DNA of 64,000 nucleotides from Panorpa germanica (taxonomy: Eukaryota; Arthropoda; Insecta; Mecoptera; Panorpidae): NCBI GenBank assembly GCA_963678705.1, contig OY783212.1, positions 4,278,001 to 4,342,000 on the forward strand. The letters run 5' to 3'. This document shows, piece by piece, positions 44,749 through 56,183 of this stretch. The position numbers and the translations under genes are program-made. Position 1 is the first letter of the stretch; every line of letters begins with the position of its first letter. The notes under the pieces were generated by a model. The model saw nothing but the letters and a program-made list of their open reading frames with translations, had not been told where the DNA came from and searched no databases.

Positions 44749-47700
44749 CTTGAACATGCAAACTAAAATAGACTGCAAGCAATTTGAAGTACGTAAACTG
44801 GTACAGTCTATTTTTATCTCAATTCACAAACAAAATTGTTTCAATTAGCAGCCCGATTCAGCAATTAGTCTAATTACAAGTGTCGTGTTACGGAGAGTGA
44901 TACAGACAAACACAAAGTCAAGTTTTTCTGTCAAGCAACATCCTTCATTTCATCAAAGTGACCTAATTCAAATGTTGGTAACGTCTTCTGTCATATCGTA
45001 TGCATGTTTAAGTATAAGACAACGTCCTGTGTTCTTGACCAAAGGCTCTCAAAGTGTTGGTTATAATGGGCTTGAGTCCTATGTCTTAATTTCTATAAAA
45101 GTGAAGTATATATTGATAAAGTGGGTTACTAGAGCCTCAAATGTTCAATTATTTTTTAATAACTTCTTATATGTTAAGAGATATTAACAATTAAAAAGTC
45201 ATTTTATCTCTTTAATTATTAAAGGGATTCAACGTTGTACACATTCTAAGTGCATGTGACATCACAATCCTTGTGTAAGGTTACCAACCTTACAGCTCTT
45301 AAATCTCTGCTATATGTATTTATATATAAAAATATCAAATATTCTTTACAGCTATTTCAAGGAACAATCAAATTTCAATATTATGTCTACCTTAGCAGGG
45401 TTAAATAAAATAAAAACTTTTATTCTTTGACTTGACTTGATTATTTGACTACCAACAGGTGCAAAACATTACCACAGCACTGACCTACTCAACAAATAAC
45501 TGACGTTAAAATGCATTTCACGCCATACAAATATGGTCGGCTATTTCTAGTGCTAAAACTACAATTCAAACTTTTATTTGTTATATCTCCGTCAAAATTT
45601 ATATATTTAATAAAATAGACACGCCAATACACATTTATTAACATCAATTTCAATCAACAATTGAAAGATCGACCACTAAAAAATGAGGACACAAGCCCAT
45701 TATAATGTATTTTTACTTGCCAAGCTGCTTTCTTACACACCTTCTGAATTTGAAAGATTCCAGTGTGCGCTAAGGATAAGCGTTTTATATTTAACAAATT
45801 ATCAATTCCAATAAACAGCGTGGAGAACCGAAACAAAGACTTATAAACTTGTCACTTCAGTAAGCATATCACATGAGAATTGACATGCCGCGAAATTTAA
45901 ATTTGCTCTGTGCCCTTCGACGCTACTGCATAAGACTCTGCCTTAATTATTGCAACAGTCTCTTTTATTATTCTAATAATATCTCCTTTGATATGCAAAT
46001 AACTTGGAATTGCAAATACAACCAGAGCATAAGCTGGAGCCATTAATGATAAAATTACTCGTGTAATAGATTTAATTTTAATTTTTTTTTTCTTGTAAAT
46101 TTAATTAAGGTCAAATGACAGAGGTTAACTCTTGCAGTAGTAATTTGTCTCAATGTTTTAATCATTCTTTAAGCACTCATAAGACATGTGACTTATGAGC
46201 ATTCCATTGTAATTAACATTAAATAAGGACTTGTGTTCTTCTAAGTAAGTCATTGAATTTCTAATAATATTCGGTTCAAACTTCTACTATGATTAAATAA
46301 GACTTTTGGTTTGGTGTAGTATAAACGATAGCTATACTCTTAGAATAGATGTATTAATCTATGAAGGCTACTATGGCGAAACATTAACACTTTGGATTCT
46401 GGTGTAAAGACCAAAAATAGCTCAATTTATTTTCAGTTTTGATATTATATGGTAACTATTTATGTTATGTTAAAATATTTAAATAAATGTTGAAGAACGT
46501 TAAAAATCCTTTTAAATGATATATCTATATGTATACTATAATGGATTTAAATAAATATTAGTAAAATTGTAAGCCCACTGTTGAATGTCATCCGTTTTTT
46601 TGAATCATTACTAATTTTCAGAGAAGTGTTCCACTTTACAGCTGGGTAGCTCAATATCTATTAGATATACAAAAATTGTAGAAAATTGAGACCTCTATCA
46701 GATTGATTACAACATTCTTTTTGTTAGGACCCACTAAGAAGATATTGCACAAATTAATCAGGAGAGTTTATTTGCCAGCTTCTCCGCCAATTTAGACAAA
46801 TCTTAGACCTACACAGTTAATCATTTTTAGATGCAATGGCATAATTTCATTCTCGTCATCATACTATATCTCCTTGCACATATTCCACATTATCTCTATT
46901 CATTTGTCTTTGTCACATCGACACAGTTCAAATCAGTAACCATTTCCGCTGTACGCTGTACCATGTTCAAACGATTACGAATTCATAGACCCAATTGTAA
47001 AACCGCAAGCAACTTTGTAAAATGTTTTGTTTGATTTTTAAATTAACATGTACATAATATTAAAACTGAGTCGAATTCGAAACTGAAAATCCAACCCGCG
47101 ACCAGTTTTGCTGGACTCATTGATTGGGTAACCGCAAGATAAAATTGATTATTACCATATTTATTATTTAATATTAAAACTTTATGGAAACTTTGATGGA
47201 AATATACTCGTAGTTATTAAAAAATTAAATTTAAGTGTGGTCGCTTAGTTTCTAACCGTTTTTTCACTTTTAATAAATATTCGATTTGATTTTTCTTTAT
47301 TCACAACATTCATAATACTCGTATGTAATATAATAGTTTATGTATAACGTAGTAGCCATATACATTTTACCACGCAAAAGATTTGATATGAATTTTTTTT
47401 TATTTTTATATGTTAAGACCAGTAGTGAAACTCCTTGTAAAATCATTCAAGTTTTTGTTTTAGTGTCTTTCAAATATCTCAGTATTGGTTCATTGTACAG
47501 CTTTGGCAGTTATTATCAATTTTAAAGAGAACAAAATTTTGAACATATTTTATCTTTTCATTTTAGAACTTAGCGTTGAAAATAAATTAAAAAGAAAATT
47601 TAGAAATTAAGACATGAAATTCAACCCCATTTAACTGGATTTATAGGCAACTGGTTATACATATATACATAAAGTTTTTTATACACGAGGATCTGAGTTA

Positions 47701-47936
47701 AACGGAATGTACCATCAAAAACCATAGTGAAGTTGTCGTAAGGCCGACTGTTCAAAACAACTTTATTCGTGAATTCTGTATAATACAATTTTACAAAAAA
47801 ACTATAATATTATATATCCAACTCTATTAGAGACATTCCATATATCATGCGCTTAAAACAACTAAATTAATTGACAACATTCAAGGTGGCATCATCATAT
47901 AATTTATGATATTTTAAACTTGATATATTTCGTTTT
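44749..47936. other. intergenic with a spaced inverted repeat
   Basis: No gene is supported. TTATAATGGGCTTGAGTCCT at 45061-45080 recurs inverted at 45686-45705 with one mismatch, so the roughly 645 bp between could be a MITE, though the ends beyond these 20 bases do not clearly match. The plus-strand frame 44885-45187 spans one arm and has no family features. A CTCATAAG/CTTATGAG hairpin lies near 46177. Confidence 0.35.
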
Positions 47937-48191
47937 TTACTTGATACACAGTTCTGTTCTGACATTTGGGCTACCTCTACCACGCATGCGCGTACTTCGG
48001 TAACAGTCTTCGTCCTCATCTTCATCGTCATCCTCATCATCATCCTCGACTTCTTCAAAGGCTGCGTCATGCGTGTTACGTACCATGAATATTTCTTCGT
48101 GACCTGAAACTTGCATCGTAGTTGAACGCGGGATTCCAACAAGATCAGTCAAATCATTAATCAACGTTACAATGTTGCAACATGAACACAA
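47937..48191 (-). CDS. possible terminal exon with acidic tract
   Basis: A minus-strand frame of up to 84 codons. Its composition is coding-like: NIVTLINDLTDLVGIPRST, then GHEEIFMVRNTHDAAFEEV, a run of about 15 Asp/Glu, and CYRSTRMRGRGSPNV, then a stop at 47937. The acidic run is encoded by GAT/GAG/GAC repeats and could have grown from a trinucleotide repeat. A TTTCAG acceptor lies inside the frame at about 48104. A donor-like GGTACGT also occurs. No family is recognised. It may be the last exon of an unseen gene, or chance. Confidence 0.3.
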   Translation of the reverse strand: MCSCCNIVTLINDLTDLVGIPRSTTMQVSGHEEIFMVRNTHDAAFEEVEDDDEDDDEDEDEDCYRSTRMRGRGSPNVRTELCIK

Positions 48192-48445
48192 TGTGTCCAG
48201 GGATGGATTTATAAAGAAACTTCAATAATAATAGCAAATAAATCTGAAGTAAGTAATCAAAAAGTTAAAAGTATAAAACCTTATTATTGAAATCATAATA
48301 AGCAGTGGTGTTACACCAAGAGTTTTGATATTAGTGCGAAGTTAAGATCGCACTCAGGGGACAATTTATTTCGTTATCAGAAGTTTAACTGTTTCTAATC
48401 AATATTGTTCTCACTTACGTCATATATTGAAAATAAACTTTCTTT

Positions 48446-48734
48446 CCCAGTAAACAATTTGGTGAAGTGTCCCTTTTTGTGACGTTTCTATCACTATTTC
48501 ATTTCAATTATATTTCGCATCAACTTTATCTTCATTTGTATTCGGAGCTCTCCATACAAAACCATACGAAACCACTCCATACAAGATGGAGTGGTTTCGC
48601 CATTTGTAGTCGAGAAAATACACATTTCATATGAACGACTGTGAGAAACTGAACTGTAAATGAACTCTTTCATGACAAAAAAGTCATGCGCATCTTCAAT
48701 ATGATGTCGAAGTCACTCCAAAATGTTTATTGGG
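48446..48734. mobile_element. MITE, CCCARTAAACAWTTTGG family, copy C with inner hairpin
   Basis: Starts CCCAGTAAACAATTTGG and ends CCAAAATGTTTATTGGG, in inverse orientation relative to copies at 20448 and 23363. At 289 bp it is the longest of the three. The extra length is a central perfect hairpin: CGAAACCACTCCAT (48567-48580), 5-nt loop, and its complement (48586-48599). No protein is encoded. Confidence 0.8.
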
Positions 48735-50769
48735 TTAGATCTTTCTTTGTCATAGAAGTAACACCATTTCAAAATGTTGAATAAATAGAAACAATGCTAT
48801 TGCACAATGTGATGTACATTCTGTAAGTAACTTAATTTAAATGCCTATGGAGCTTCTATAAGACAATAAATGGACGGAGTACGGACTGTTTATTATTTCC
48901 GAGCGGCAACAATCCATCCTAAACGTATATCTGATTCGTCAGTAAATGGTATTAATGAATAATTTGGCATGGTGTTTTTATTGTTTTAAGAAAAATATAT
49001 TTCAATGTTTCAATATCTTAAAATATGTTTAAGTAACAAGAAGAATTACTTTCAGTTCTTGCTTGTTAATATCTTATAGCATATTTTGCACAAAGTAACG
49101 AAAAAGTTATTTTGGTTAAAAATAAGATTTAGCATAAGAAAATAAGCATTTAAGAGAATCCAGAACCCTTTTATTTGTCTTTTTCTTAATGTAGTATTTA
49201 AAGAAAGCACAAAAATTAAAACATATCACAACCGTATTTCGTTTTTTTTAAAGTACCTGAGACTACTCAACTTGCCGTTGGTGTAACGAGATCCATAACA
49301 CGTGTTTCTGTATACGCGTAGGCTAAAAGAAAAAATATCTTAAATATTTAAATGAAAGAATAACAAGCAGTAAAATATTTCTCATAAAATCTGAAATCCA
49401 CAATAAGTTGTTCAATTATTATTCATCCGAGTGAGAACATTAAATGATATGAAATGTTACAGAAGAATTTAATAATTTACTTGTTTACAATAACATTACA
49501 AAATATAAAATAATTGTTTTGAAACGAATTTATTATCAGCATTGTCAAACATTGTTTAAACAAACAAATATTTGTTTAAACTGATAATAAATATGATAGC
49601 TATGTGACAATTAGAACAATATCTGTACAATGTGACAAAATAACTCGCTTGTCTCTGGTCGCGTTTTGCAAATAACAACAGGTGTGATTAATGTAACATG
49701 GCCAATCCAATCATGAAAGCATTCTATTCTTCATATCTATGCATTTGTGTTTGCACTCGAAATTAGGTCAAATATTTCAAATATAATGGCCAGACTATTG
49801 TGAAGCGTAAGTTAAATTTCAAAATAGAATAAGAGTCAAAAAAATTGAAAGACTGGACTTCTAGTCAATAACGAGATTAGGTCTAGAAACTGTAAGGAGT
49901 ATTTCGGTGTGTAGAGCCCCTTGGGCGCACTGCTTTGGGCTAGAGCCCGTATAATCCATATCTAATTCGAACACAATGGCAGTGATATAACAAATTATCT
50001 TTAAAATATTTATTATATTGTTTTATTATGTAAAATACCTTAAAACAGCAATAATATCTAATATCTTTCAAGATTTTAAATCATTTTAATTACTAAAACT
50101 ATTAATGTTAGTCCTCATACGCCCACTATCAATTATGTCTTTGAGGCATTTCAAATAGTAATTAATTTTAATATCTATTTAATTACTGTACATAATTTAG
50201 TAGCTGTTTCGATTATTTTTCAGATTACGCACGTATGACGTTAAATATTTCATTCTTTTTCATTGACGATGGTCTCTGTTCACTGTTCACTGTGTTCTTC
50301 GTGTCCTTTTGAATTATCCTCGTTGTCGGTCGGTTACCATCGATCCCATGGTGCGTTTACACGGTATTGTTTGTAATGGATATGTAGCTGTCGATAGTTT
50401 TGTTCTTAGTTTTGAAAATGCATAGAAGGATTATCTAGATTTCAACAATATTTGATTGTTATGAGATTAAATGACCTTACTTGGAAACGAATAGGGTTAA
50501 TGGAATTCTGATCTTTTGCTGGTGTGGTAGTCATATAATTACACAACCTTCTCCAACAGGTACAGGTATATTAAAACATTGCTGACATATTTTTAATACC
50601 ATTGTTACTGATTCTTTTGTACCTTCAAGAGAAAATACCAACCCGTGAAAGATTGTTAATATACAATACTTTCAATGCGTAGCATTAGCATCTCAAAAAG
50701 CTAAAAGGGACCTGGTACTGTTAGAAATATTTAAATATTATTTACAAAGAATAAATGATTTGATGCAAT
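48735..50769. other. intergenic with an AT-rich nested hairpin
   Basis: No gene supported. Positions 49529-49592 hold nested inverted repeats: TTTATTATCAG outside paired with CTGATAATAAA, and GTTTAAACAAA inside paired with TTTGTTTAAAC. About 50260-50380 is somewhat GC-richer and could be regulatory. Confidence 0.35.
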
Positions 50770-50960
50770 TCCAAATTGACTTGAGTCCCTGTTCATCCTA
50801 GTGAATGTACTTCTTTCTTCCAATTGCTGCCGGGCCGAGTCACAGAGTCCTCTTAGTTCTTCGGGTCTTCGGCTAGACAGATGCCCACCCACCTCAGTAA
50901 CCGTGTTACCCGTGAAGCCCCACTCTCCCTCCCAACCCGCTCATCACCAGAGGGCTTGAA
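50770..50960. other. GC-rich island, unassigned
   Basis: This stretch (for example TGCCGGGCCGAGTCACAGAG, CTTCGGGTCTTCGGCTAGAC) is far GC-richer than its surroundings. There is no open frame of note. It resembles the GC-rich 3' region of some LINEs when read on the minus strand, but I cannot place it. It could also be an exon. Confidence 0.25.
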
Positions 50961-51459
50961 TAACATTGCAGGATCGTATTTAAATTACTGTATACAAAAA
51001 TGTGACGATATTTGTGAAATCTTTTCATGTTTCTTTGAACATATTTTATTATGACTGAGTGTCGTTTGCTACGGAATTACGAATAGTAAAACCTTAGAAA
51101 AAACCTTTTTTTGTCGTTAGATTTTGTTTCAATCTGACATAAAGAGGATTTGGAAGTGAGGGAGCAGAGTCTATTGCTTTGGAAACTAATTGCTAGTGGT
51201 CTTTATGAAAGAGAGAGAGAGAGAAAAGAAACGAATATTATTTTAAAATGAACCTTTTGTCATATCATAAGTAATATCATGACAACACATGATAGAATTG
51301 TTGAAGATGTTTTACCGTGTTAGGAATATATTTTCTTTAAAAATAATAACGCAATATGGCCTGTAACGTGTCTTTATTATAATGAATAGTCGTCAGAAAT
51401 GGCGCACTGTAGGCGTTGTGACCCGTTTGTTTAGTTAGGTAAAGAAGGAGCCCTTATTT

Positions 51460-51960
51460 CTGGAATGTCTTACATAAAATCCCTATACACGACCCAACAT
51501 CTAGGGATCAATATGTCAGGTTGGTCCGTGTGTGGACAGTTTAAACAGTTCCAATGTAAGTGCAAGATTTCTTCCCAAGCGGCGTCAGTGTATAATCAGT
51601 CGAGATATCAGTGTTGTATTCTTGTAATATTGTATAAATCAAACAGTTTGAAAAGAAAACATTCTTATTTTCAGAGGAGTGCGGCTCTGGATAGCAACAC
51701 TTGAACGGATGAGATGTCTAAGTTGCATCGGTACTCGGTAGATTGGTACACATCAAAACTGGTTTTAAGGACATGGGCATGCCATAAAAAGCAACCGAGT
51801 TCTCTCCGCTTCTCTCCACACCACCCGGGGGGCCCATAGCGCGAGTAAAATCGGTCTCTGACTCGAGTCTTGGGACTTGCTTCGAAGTGGGCATTGAAAA
51901 ACTGAATCGGTTATTCACAAAGACATTTTATGCAGCAATGCAGCTCACTAGCTGAACCCC
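51460..51960. other. GC-richer region with a coding-like minus frame
   Basis: On the minus strand 51718-51918 gives a 66-codon frame (SKQVPRLESETDFTRAMGPP, then GVERSGENSVAFYGMPMSL). A plus frame at 51465-51704 overlaps the same island. Neither is recognised. The composition suggests an exon or an old TE-derived coding piece; no splice sites were convincing. Confidence 0.25.
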
Positions 51961-52570
51961 TGATGTCTGATACTGAGAGAACGAGGTGAACGAAGCGTTT
52001 AACACATGCAATGTAAGTACATACATAATCCTATCATGGGAATGTGTTGAGTTGATGGCTCTGGCCTGGTCTGGTCTGGTCTGCTGTTTTCTGTGCGCAG
52101 TGATTTGAACATTACATTTTACGTTACATGAACATTACAAGCGTTATCAGATTTGCCTTAGGGTTTTATTGTTGTTAAGCAAATGAGTCCAGAGTAGCTC
52201 TACTGTCTGGTATTACGAAATACAGTGCTGCCACTGCCACTACTGTGTACAAACATTGAAGAGAGAATGTTGAAGTTGAATTTTGTTTTTTAAACAGAAT
52301 GTAGCCTTTGATGTGGATGTTAATTTTATGTAGTTACCACGTTGGTCCTTCAATATCTAATATATTTTGCAACACATGCAGTATTTAACAATATTTGTTG
52401 TCAGTTGCTCAACGCTTGCTTATAAATCAAATACTGTGGTGATTAAGACTTTGCTAGAACTGATAAAATTGAAATGAATATATTGAAGATCATCAGCGCA
52501 ATCGTCATTTGTTATTATATTTAGTTTGTAAGGAGGAATGTTTAAATTAATTTAAATCTTTGTTTTGCAG
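51961..52570. other. intergenic, nothing recognised
   Basis: Contains a short CTGGT tandem run near 52064-52082. No gene is supported. Confidence 0.35.
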
Positions 52571-52690
52571 GATATTCTGGAAGGAAGTTCGCATCCTCTT
52601 CTGGAGGTGCATGTTTGCTGTGGTATCAACATCTCCAGAAAATATTATTTATTGCTAATAAATAACTAGATTCCGATATCAATTCGGTTT
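52571..52690 (+). other. possible 3'-terminal exon with poly(A) signal
   Basis: A strong acceptor (TTTGTTTTGCAG ending at 52570) is followed by a GC-richer 90-nt stretch and AATAAA at 52657-52662. All three frames are open for 28-33 codons (for example DILEGSSHPLLEVHVCCGIN), so coding is possible but not shown. No upstream exon was recognised. Confidence 0.3.
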
Positions 52691-52957
52691 CCGTTCTGTT
52701 ATGTTGAGAACTATTTCCAATGTGTAAATTTTTTTTATTATAATATGCATTTGTTGTTTTAAAAATGTAATAAATTTCTTAAACGTACTAATTTGTTTTA
52801 AATTTATCGCATGCAAATTTTGTATTGATACTTAAAAACTATATAAAATAACTCAGGGTATTATGATTTATTATGATAACGTATCAATACGCCTGAGTTA
52901 ACGGCAACACATAATACACTGTAAAATGCATTTAGGGCATAAATATCATCATCATCA

Positions 52958-53741
52958 TATATTATAATGTCCCAGGTGTTTGAATCTATTCTTATATGTT
53001 TGGTACTGAATTTTGTATGGCAGCGCAAAAACGGCTCCGGCGATCTTTTTAAAAATTTCCTATTTCGTAGAGAAAAAAATTCTAAGACTTTTGGCGTCCC
53101 CGGATTTTTCCCTGAATTTCCTGGAAACCCGTAATTTTGGAAAAACTGGAAAAAAAGTGATCCCTTTTTTGCTGTATTACTTTTAAGTCGTAAAAGATAG
53201 AAAGTTGAAATTTTGCATGTGTATTAAGGTACTTAATGCTGACATTTCTCAAAAAGTAGAAATTCAAAAATTTAAAAAGGGGGGGTTGAAGAAATTCGGG
53301 GGCCCGGTAGGGAACTTTGGAGAAAGTTCATATTCTGGATTCTAGAATAATTAGGAATATTATTATTAAAAAAAAATTCAAAATTTCAAAATTTTATTAG
53401 GGGGCACGGGGGCAGTATTTGCCGAGAGTAAAAATTGTGCTAGAAAATTGAAATTTTGTATGTAGGCTAACCTTGGTAACTTATTTACGAATCGAAAAAA
53501 AAAATCCCAAATTTTGAAAAAAAGTTGGTCAAATAACGCATAAATTGAAAATATTTTTTATTTTGAAAAAAAAATAATATTTTTTTAGTCAATTTATATG
53601 TGTGTATATGTGCGCGAGTTTATTTATTATTTCAATTTAAAAATAGAACAGTTAAATATGAAATTTAATTACGAATTAATTTATTGGATTTAAATGATAC
53701 ACGCCAAAAAGGCGTCGCATTGCGACGGGGGTAAACTCAAG
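52958..53741 (+). mobile_element. Helitron-like non-autonomous element, tandem copy 1
   Basis: It starts TATATTATAATGTCCCAGGT. It contains AAAAACGGCTCC, GTCCCCGGATTTTTCCCTGA and GGGGGCAGTATTTGCCGAGA, then a hairpin CGTCGC/GCGACG (53713-53727) and GGGGTAAACTCAAG. It repeats with period 784 as copy 2. The end is a mutated form of the CTAG end of copy 2. No protein. Confidence 0.5.
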
Positions 53742-54544
53742 TATATTATAATGTCCCAGGTGTATATTTATATTCTTATCATATGTTTATGTGTTTATAT
53801 GTTTGGTTTGAATTTTGTATGGCATCTCGAAAACGGCTCCAGGGAAGTTTTTACAAATTTCCTATTTCGTAGAGAAAAAAATTCTAAGACTTTTGGCGTC
53901 CCCGGATGTTTCCCTGAATTTCCTGGAAACCCGTAATTTTGGAAAAACTGGAAAAAAAGTGATCCCTTTTTTGCTGTATTACTTTTAATTCGTATAAGAT
54001 AGAAAGTTGAAATTTTGCATGTGTATTAAGGTATTCAATGCTGACATTTCTCAAAAATTAGAAATTCAAAAATTGAAAAAGGGGGGGTTAAAGAAATTCG
54101 GTAGCCCGGTAGAGAACTTCTGAGAAAATTCATTTTCTGGATTCTAGAAAAATTAAGTATATTATTAATAAAAAAAAATTCAAAATTTCAAAATTTTATG
54201 GGGTGGCACGGGGGCAGTATTTGCCGAGAGTAAAAATTATGCTAGAAAGTTTAAATTTTGTATATAGGCTAACCTTGGTAACTTATTTACGAATCGAAAA
54301 AAAAATCACAAATTTTAAAAAAAAGTTGTCCAAATATCGCATAAATTCAAAATATTTTTTATTTTGATATAAAAAATTTATTTTCTTAGACAGTTTGTAT
54401 GAAAAATTAATTGTTATTAAATTTAAAATCAATATAGGACGAGTTTATTTATTATTTCAATTTAAAAATGGAGTTAAATTTTGACATGAAATTCAAGCCG
54501 CTCATAAAAAACAAACGTCGCTTGCGACGGGGGTAAAAGCTAGT
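53742..54544 (+). mobile_element. Helitron-like non-autonomous element, tandem copy 2
   Basis: Colinear with copy 1 at high identity. The 3' end has CGTCGC-TT-GCGACG (54516-54529), ten bases, then CTAG (54540-54543) followed by T. A hairpin about 10 bases before a CTRR end and insertion before T is the Helitron 3' signature. A 5' TC end is not evident, so the superfamily is tentative. The TATATTATAAT motif starts both copies and follows the second. Confidence 0.5.
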
Positions 54545-54810
54545 TATATTATAATTTACATATTATATTTACATATATCACGATAGTTCGGCGGTGACTT
54601 ATACTTAAAAGAGGTTATAAGAGCGGTATAAAATCTATAATACGATAATGAATTTTATCTTATTCGTTTCTATATACATTGTAGAAAAATAATTGAATCT
54701 ATGCTTTTTAGTTATATCAGCAGTTTATAACCCACAACTTGTTTTAAGTATGAGTCTCGTAATTTGAACTATACATGCCTGAATTTATGGTAACAAACAG
54801 AAGCCTTTAG

Positions 54811-54905
54811 ACCACCCATCCAAGTACTGACTGCGCCCAATGTTGCTTAACTTCAGTGATCGAACGAGTGCGAGTGCGAGTAATATACTACACTGGGTAT
54901 AGTAT
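54811..54905 (-). pseudogene. 5S rRNA-derived fragment (pseudogene or SINE3-like)
   Basis: Read on the minus strand, GATCACTGAAGTTAAGCAAC then ATTGGGCGCAGTCAGTACTT and GGATGGGTGG follow the inner half of 5S rRNA (family sequence GATCACCGAAGTTAAGCA, GGGCGCGGTTAGTACTTGGATGGG). The last 20 or so bases of 5S are replaced by unrelated sequence. The 5' part is only loosely similar and contains a CTCGCACTCG repeat. It is not a working 5S gene. It could be a lone pseudogene or the head of a 5S-derived SINE. Confidence 0.6.
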
Positions 54906-55602
54906 GATTTAGTTAAATCTTCCTCCACTCCTGGAGACTTTGCGATACCAGCCTCATATGAGGCCATAAACTCGCGCAAATGTGGCTACAGAAATTACAT
55001 CTGTTTGTGTAACACGGACGGTTATAGGAAGTCAGGTACCTTGGATAAGGGGAGATACCCCTATTAGATATTAAATCACTGAAGTGTGCTCGCCTGGAAT
55101 GGTAGTAATAATACTACCGTGGTATGTAAGCGGTGACACCGAACACTGCGCACCATTGGCTAGGGAAGTGCAATGTCAACGAAAACCCCATACGAGTATA
55201 AGTGATTTCTAGGGATATACTAAGCCTGATTGAATGACAACACCCATAACCTCATAGTTGCAGATTGCAGTTCTTTGAGTATGTGGGGGCTTTATATATT
55301 ATAAAACTACACAATAAATATATCAATATCCATGTCACGGTGAATAGAAAGAAATCAACCAAATCACATCAAGAAACGCTGTGCAAGTGCTGTGTTTAAT
55401 ACGTGAAAGCATTAATAGTTCACTGCAAGGTAAACAATCAAAAAGCGATAAAAAGTTTATTACTTTTTGCAAATCTAAGCAACATTTAATATGGTCTAAT
55501 AAAATATTAGAATTATTGTTGAACTGCACGTGTTTTGTACATAAATTGTTAAGAAAGTGTGACGTGTATATAGTCCAGCTAACGGAACGTTACAAAATAT
55601 TT
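54906..55602. other. GC-richer intergenic stretch
   Basis: Positions 54930-55200 are richer in GC than the surroundings and carry no recognised gene. They may belong to the same retroposed unit as the 5S-like fragment. No RNA fold was assigned. Confidence 0.3.
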
Positions 55603-55662
55603 CCAATGGTGATTGAAAATATGACCAATTAGAGGATGGTCTACCACATTGAGCTACCATAT
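55603..55662 (-). pseudogene. tRNA-like fragment (possible SINE head)
   Basis: On the minus strand ATGGTAGCTCAATGTGGTAG fits a pol III box A (TRGCNNAGTGG-like). A T-arm-like TTTTCAATCACC comes later, and ATGGT/ACCAT could pair as a short acceptor. Anticodon arm and T stem are poor, so it is not a working tRNA. Confidence 0.25.
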
Positions 55663-56111
55663 TTAACAGCGCGCTTCTGGTTTTTCAGCTGCTAACAACA
55701 TTGTAATTATGGCTACTAATTTAAAATTATATAATTTAAACGAAACCGACAAACAGAGCGGGTTTATTAATAATCCAAGCTTCACAGCTCCATGACAGCT
55801 GAGCTGCCTATGCCCAAAGTTTAAGGTCATCACTCTCATAACAAACACAAAGGGCAATGCAGGAGCGAACTGGGGTGTGCAGGAAACAAATGTAGAAGAA
55901 AAACTAAATTATATCTAGTGAATATTTCACTATTGGTGGCCGCTACACTCATGGGGACCTACTCATCGTTACTCACCGTCGATTATTATTACTTGATCTA
56001 GAAAGAAATACCAAAAATTAGTTTACAAAAATTGTTTAAATAAATTAATATTTATATTATTAATTAATTATCATATTTTATAAGAATTGTTTTAAGCAAA
56101 AAGAAAGAAAT
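55663..56111. other. intergenic, nothing recognised
   Basis: No supportable gene. It separates the tRNA-like fragment from the true tRNA-Trp gene. Confidence 0.35.
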
Positions 56112-56183
56112 TGACCCCGGCGTGATTTGAACACGCAACCTTCTGATCTGGAGTCAGACGCGCTACCGTTGCGCCACGGAGTC
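56112..56183 (-). tRNA. tRNA-Trp (CCA anticodon)
   Basis: The minus strand gives a full 72-nt cloverleaf. The acceptor GACTCCG pairs with CGGGGTC (one T-G pair), with discriminator A. The D arm is TGGCGCAACGGTAGCGC, the anticodon loop CTCCAGA carries CCA, and the T arm has GTTCAAATC. It has no intron. The sequence is almost identical to other insect tRNA-Trp genes as I know them. Internal box A (TGGCGCAACGG) and box B (GTTCAAATC) would drive pol III. A run of T on the minus strand (AAAGAAAGAAA on plus, 56098-56109) follows as a weak terminator. Confidence 0.97.

Noticed and set aside
38740-44848. Frames beginning MKGTERHLPFENLDTAD at 38740 and 44633
   Set aside because: They lie in the two identical LTRs and end in different flanking sequence; they are shadows of the repeat.
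54811-54905. Functional 5S rRNA gene
   Set aside because: The 3' end of 5S is missing and the 5' part is poorly matched, so it cannot give a normal 5S fold.
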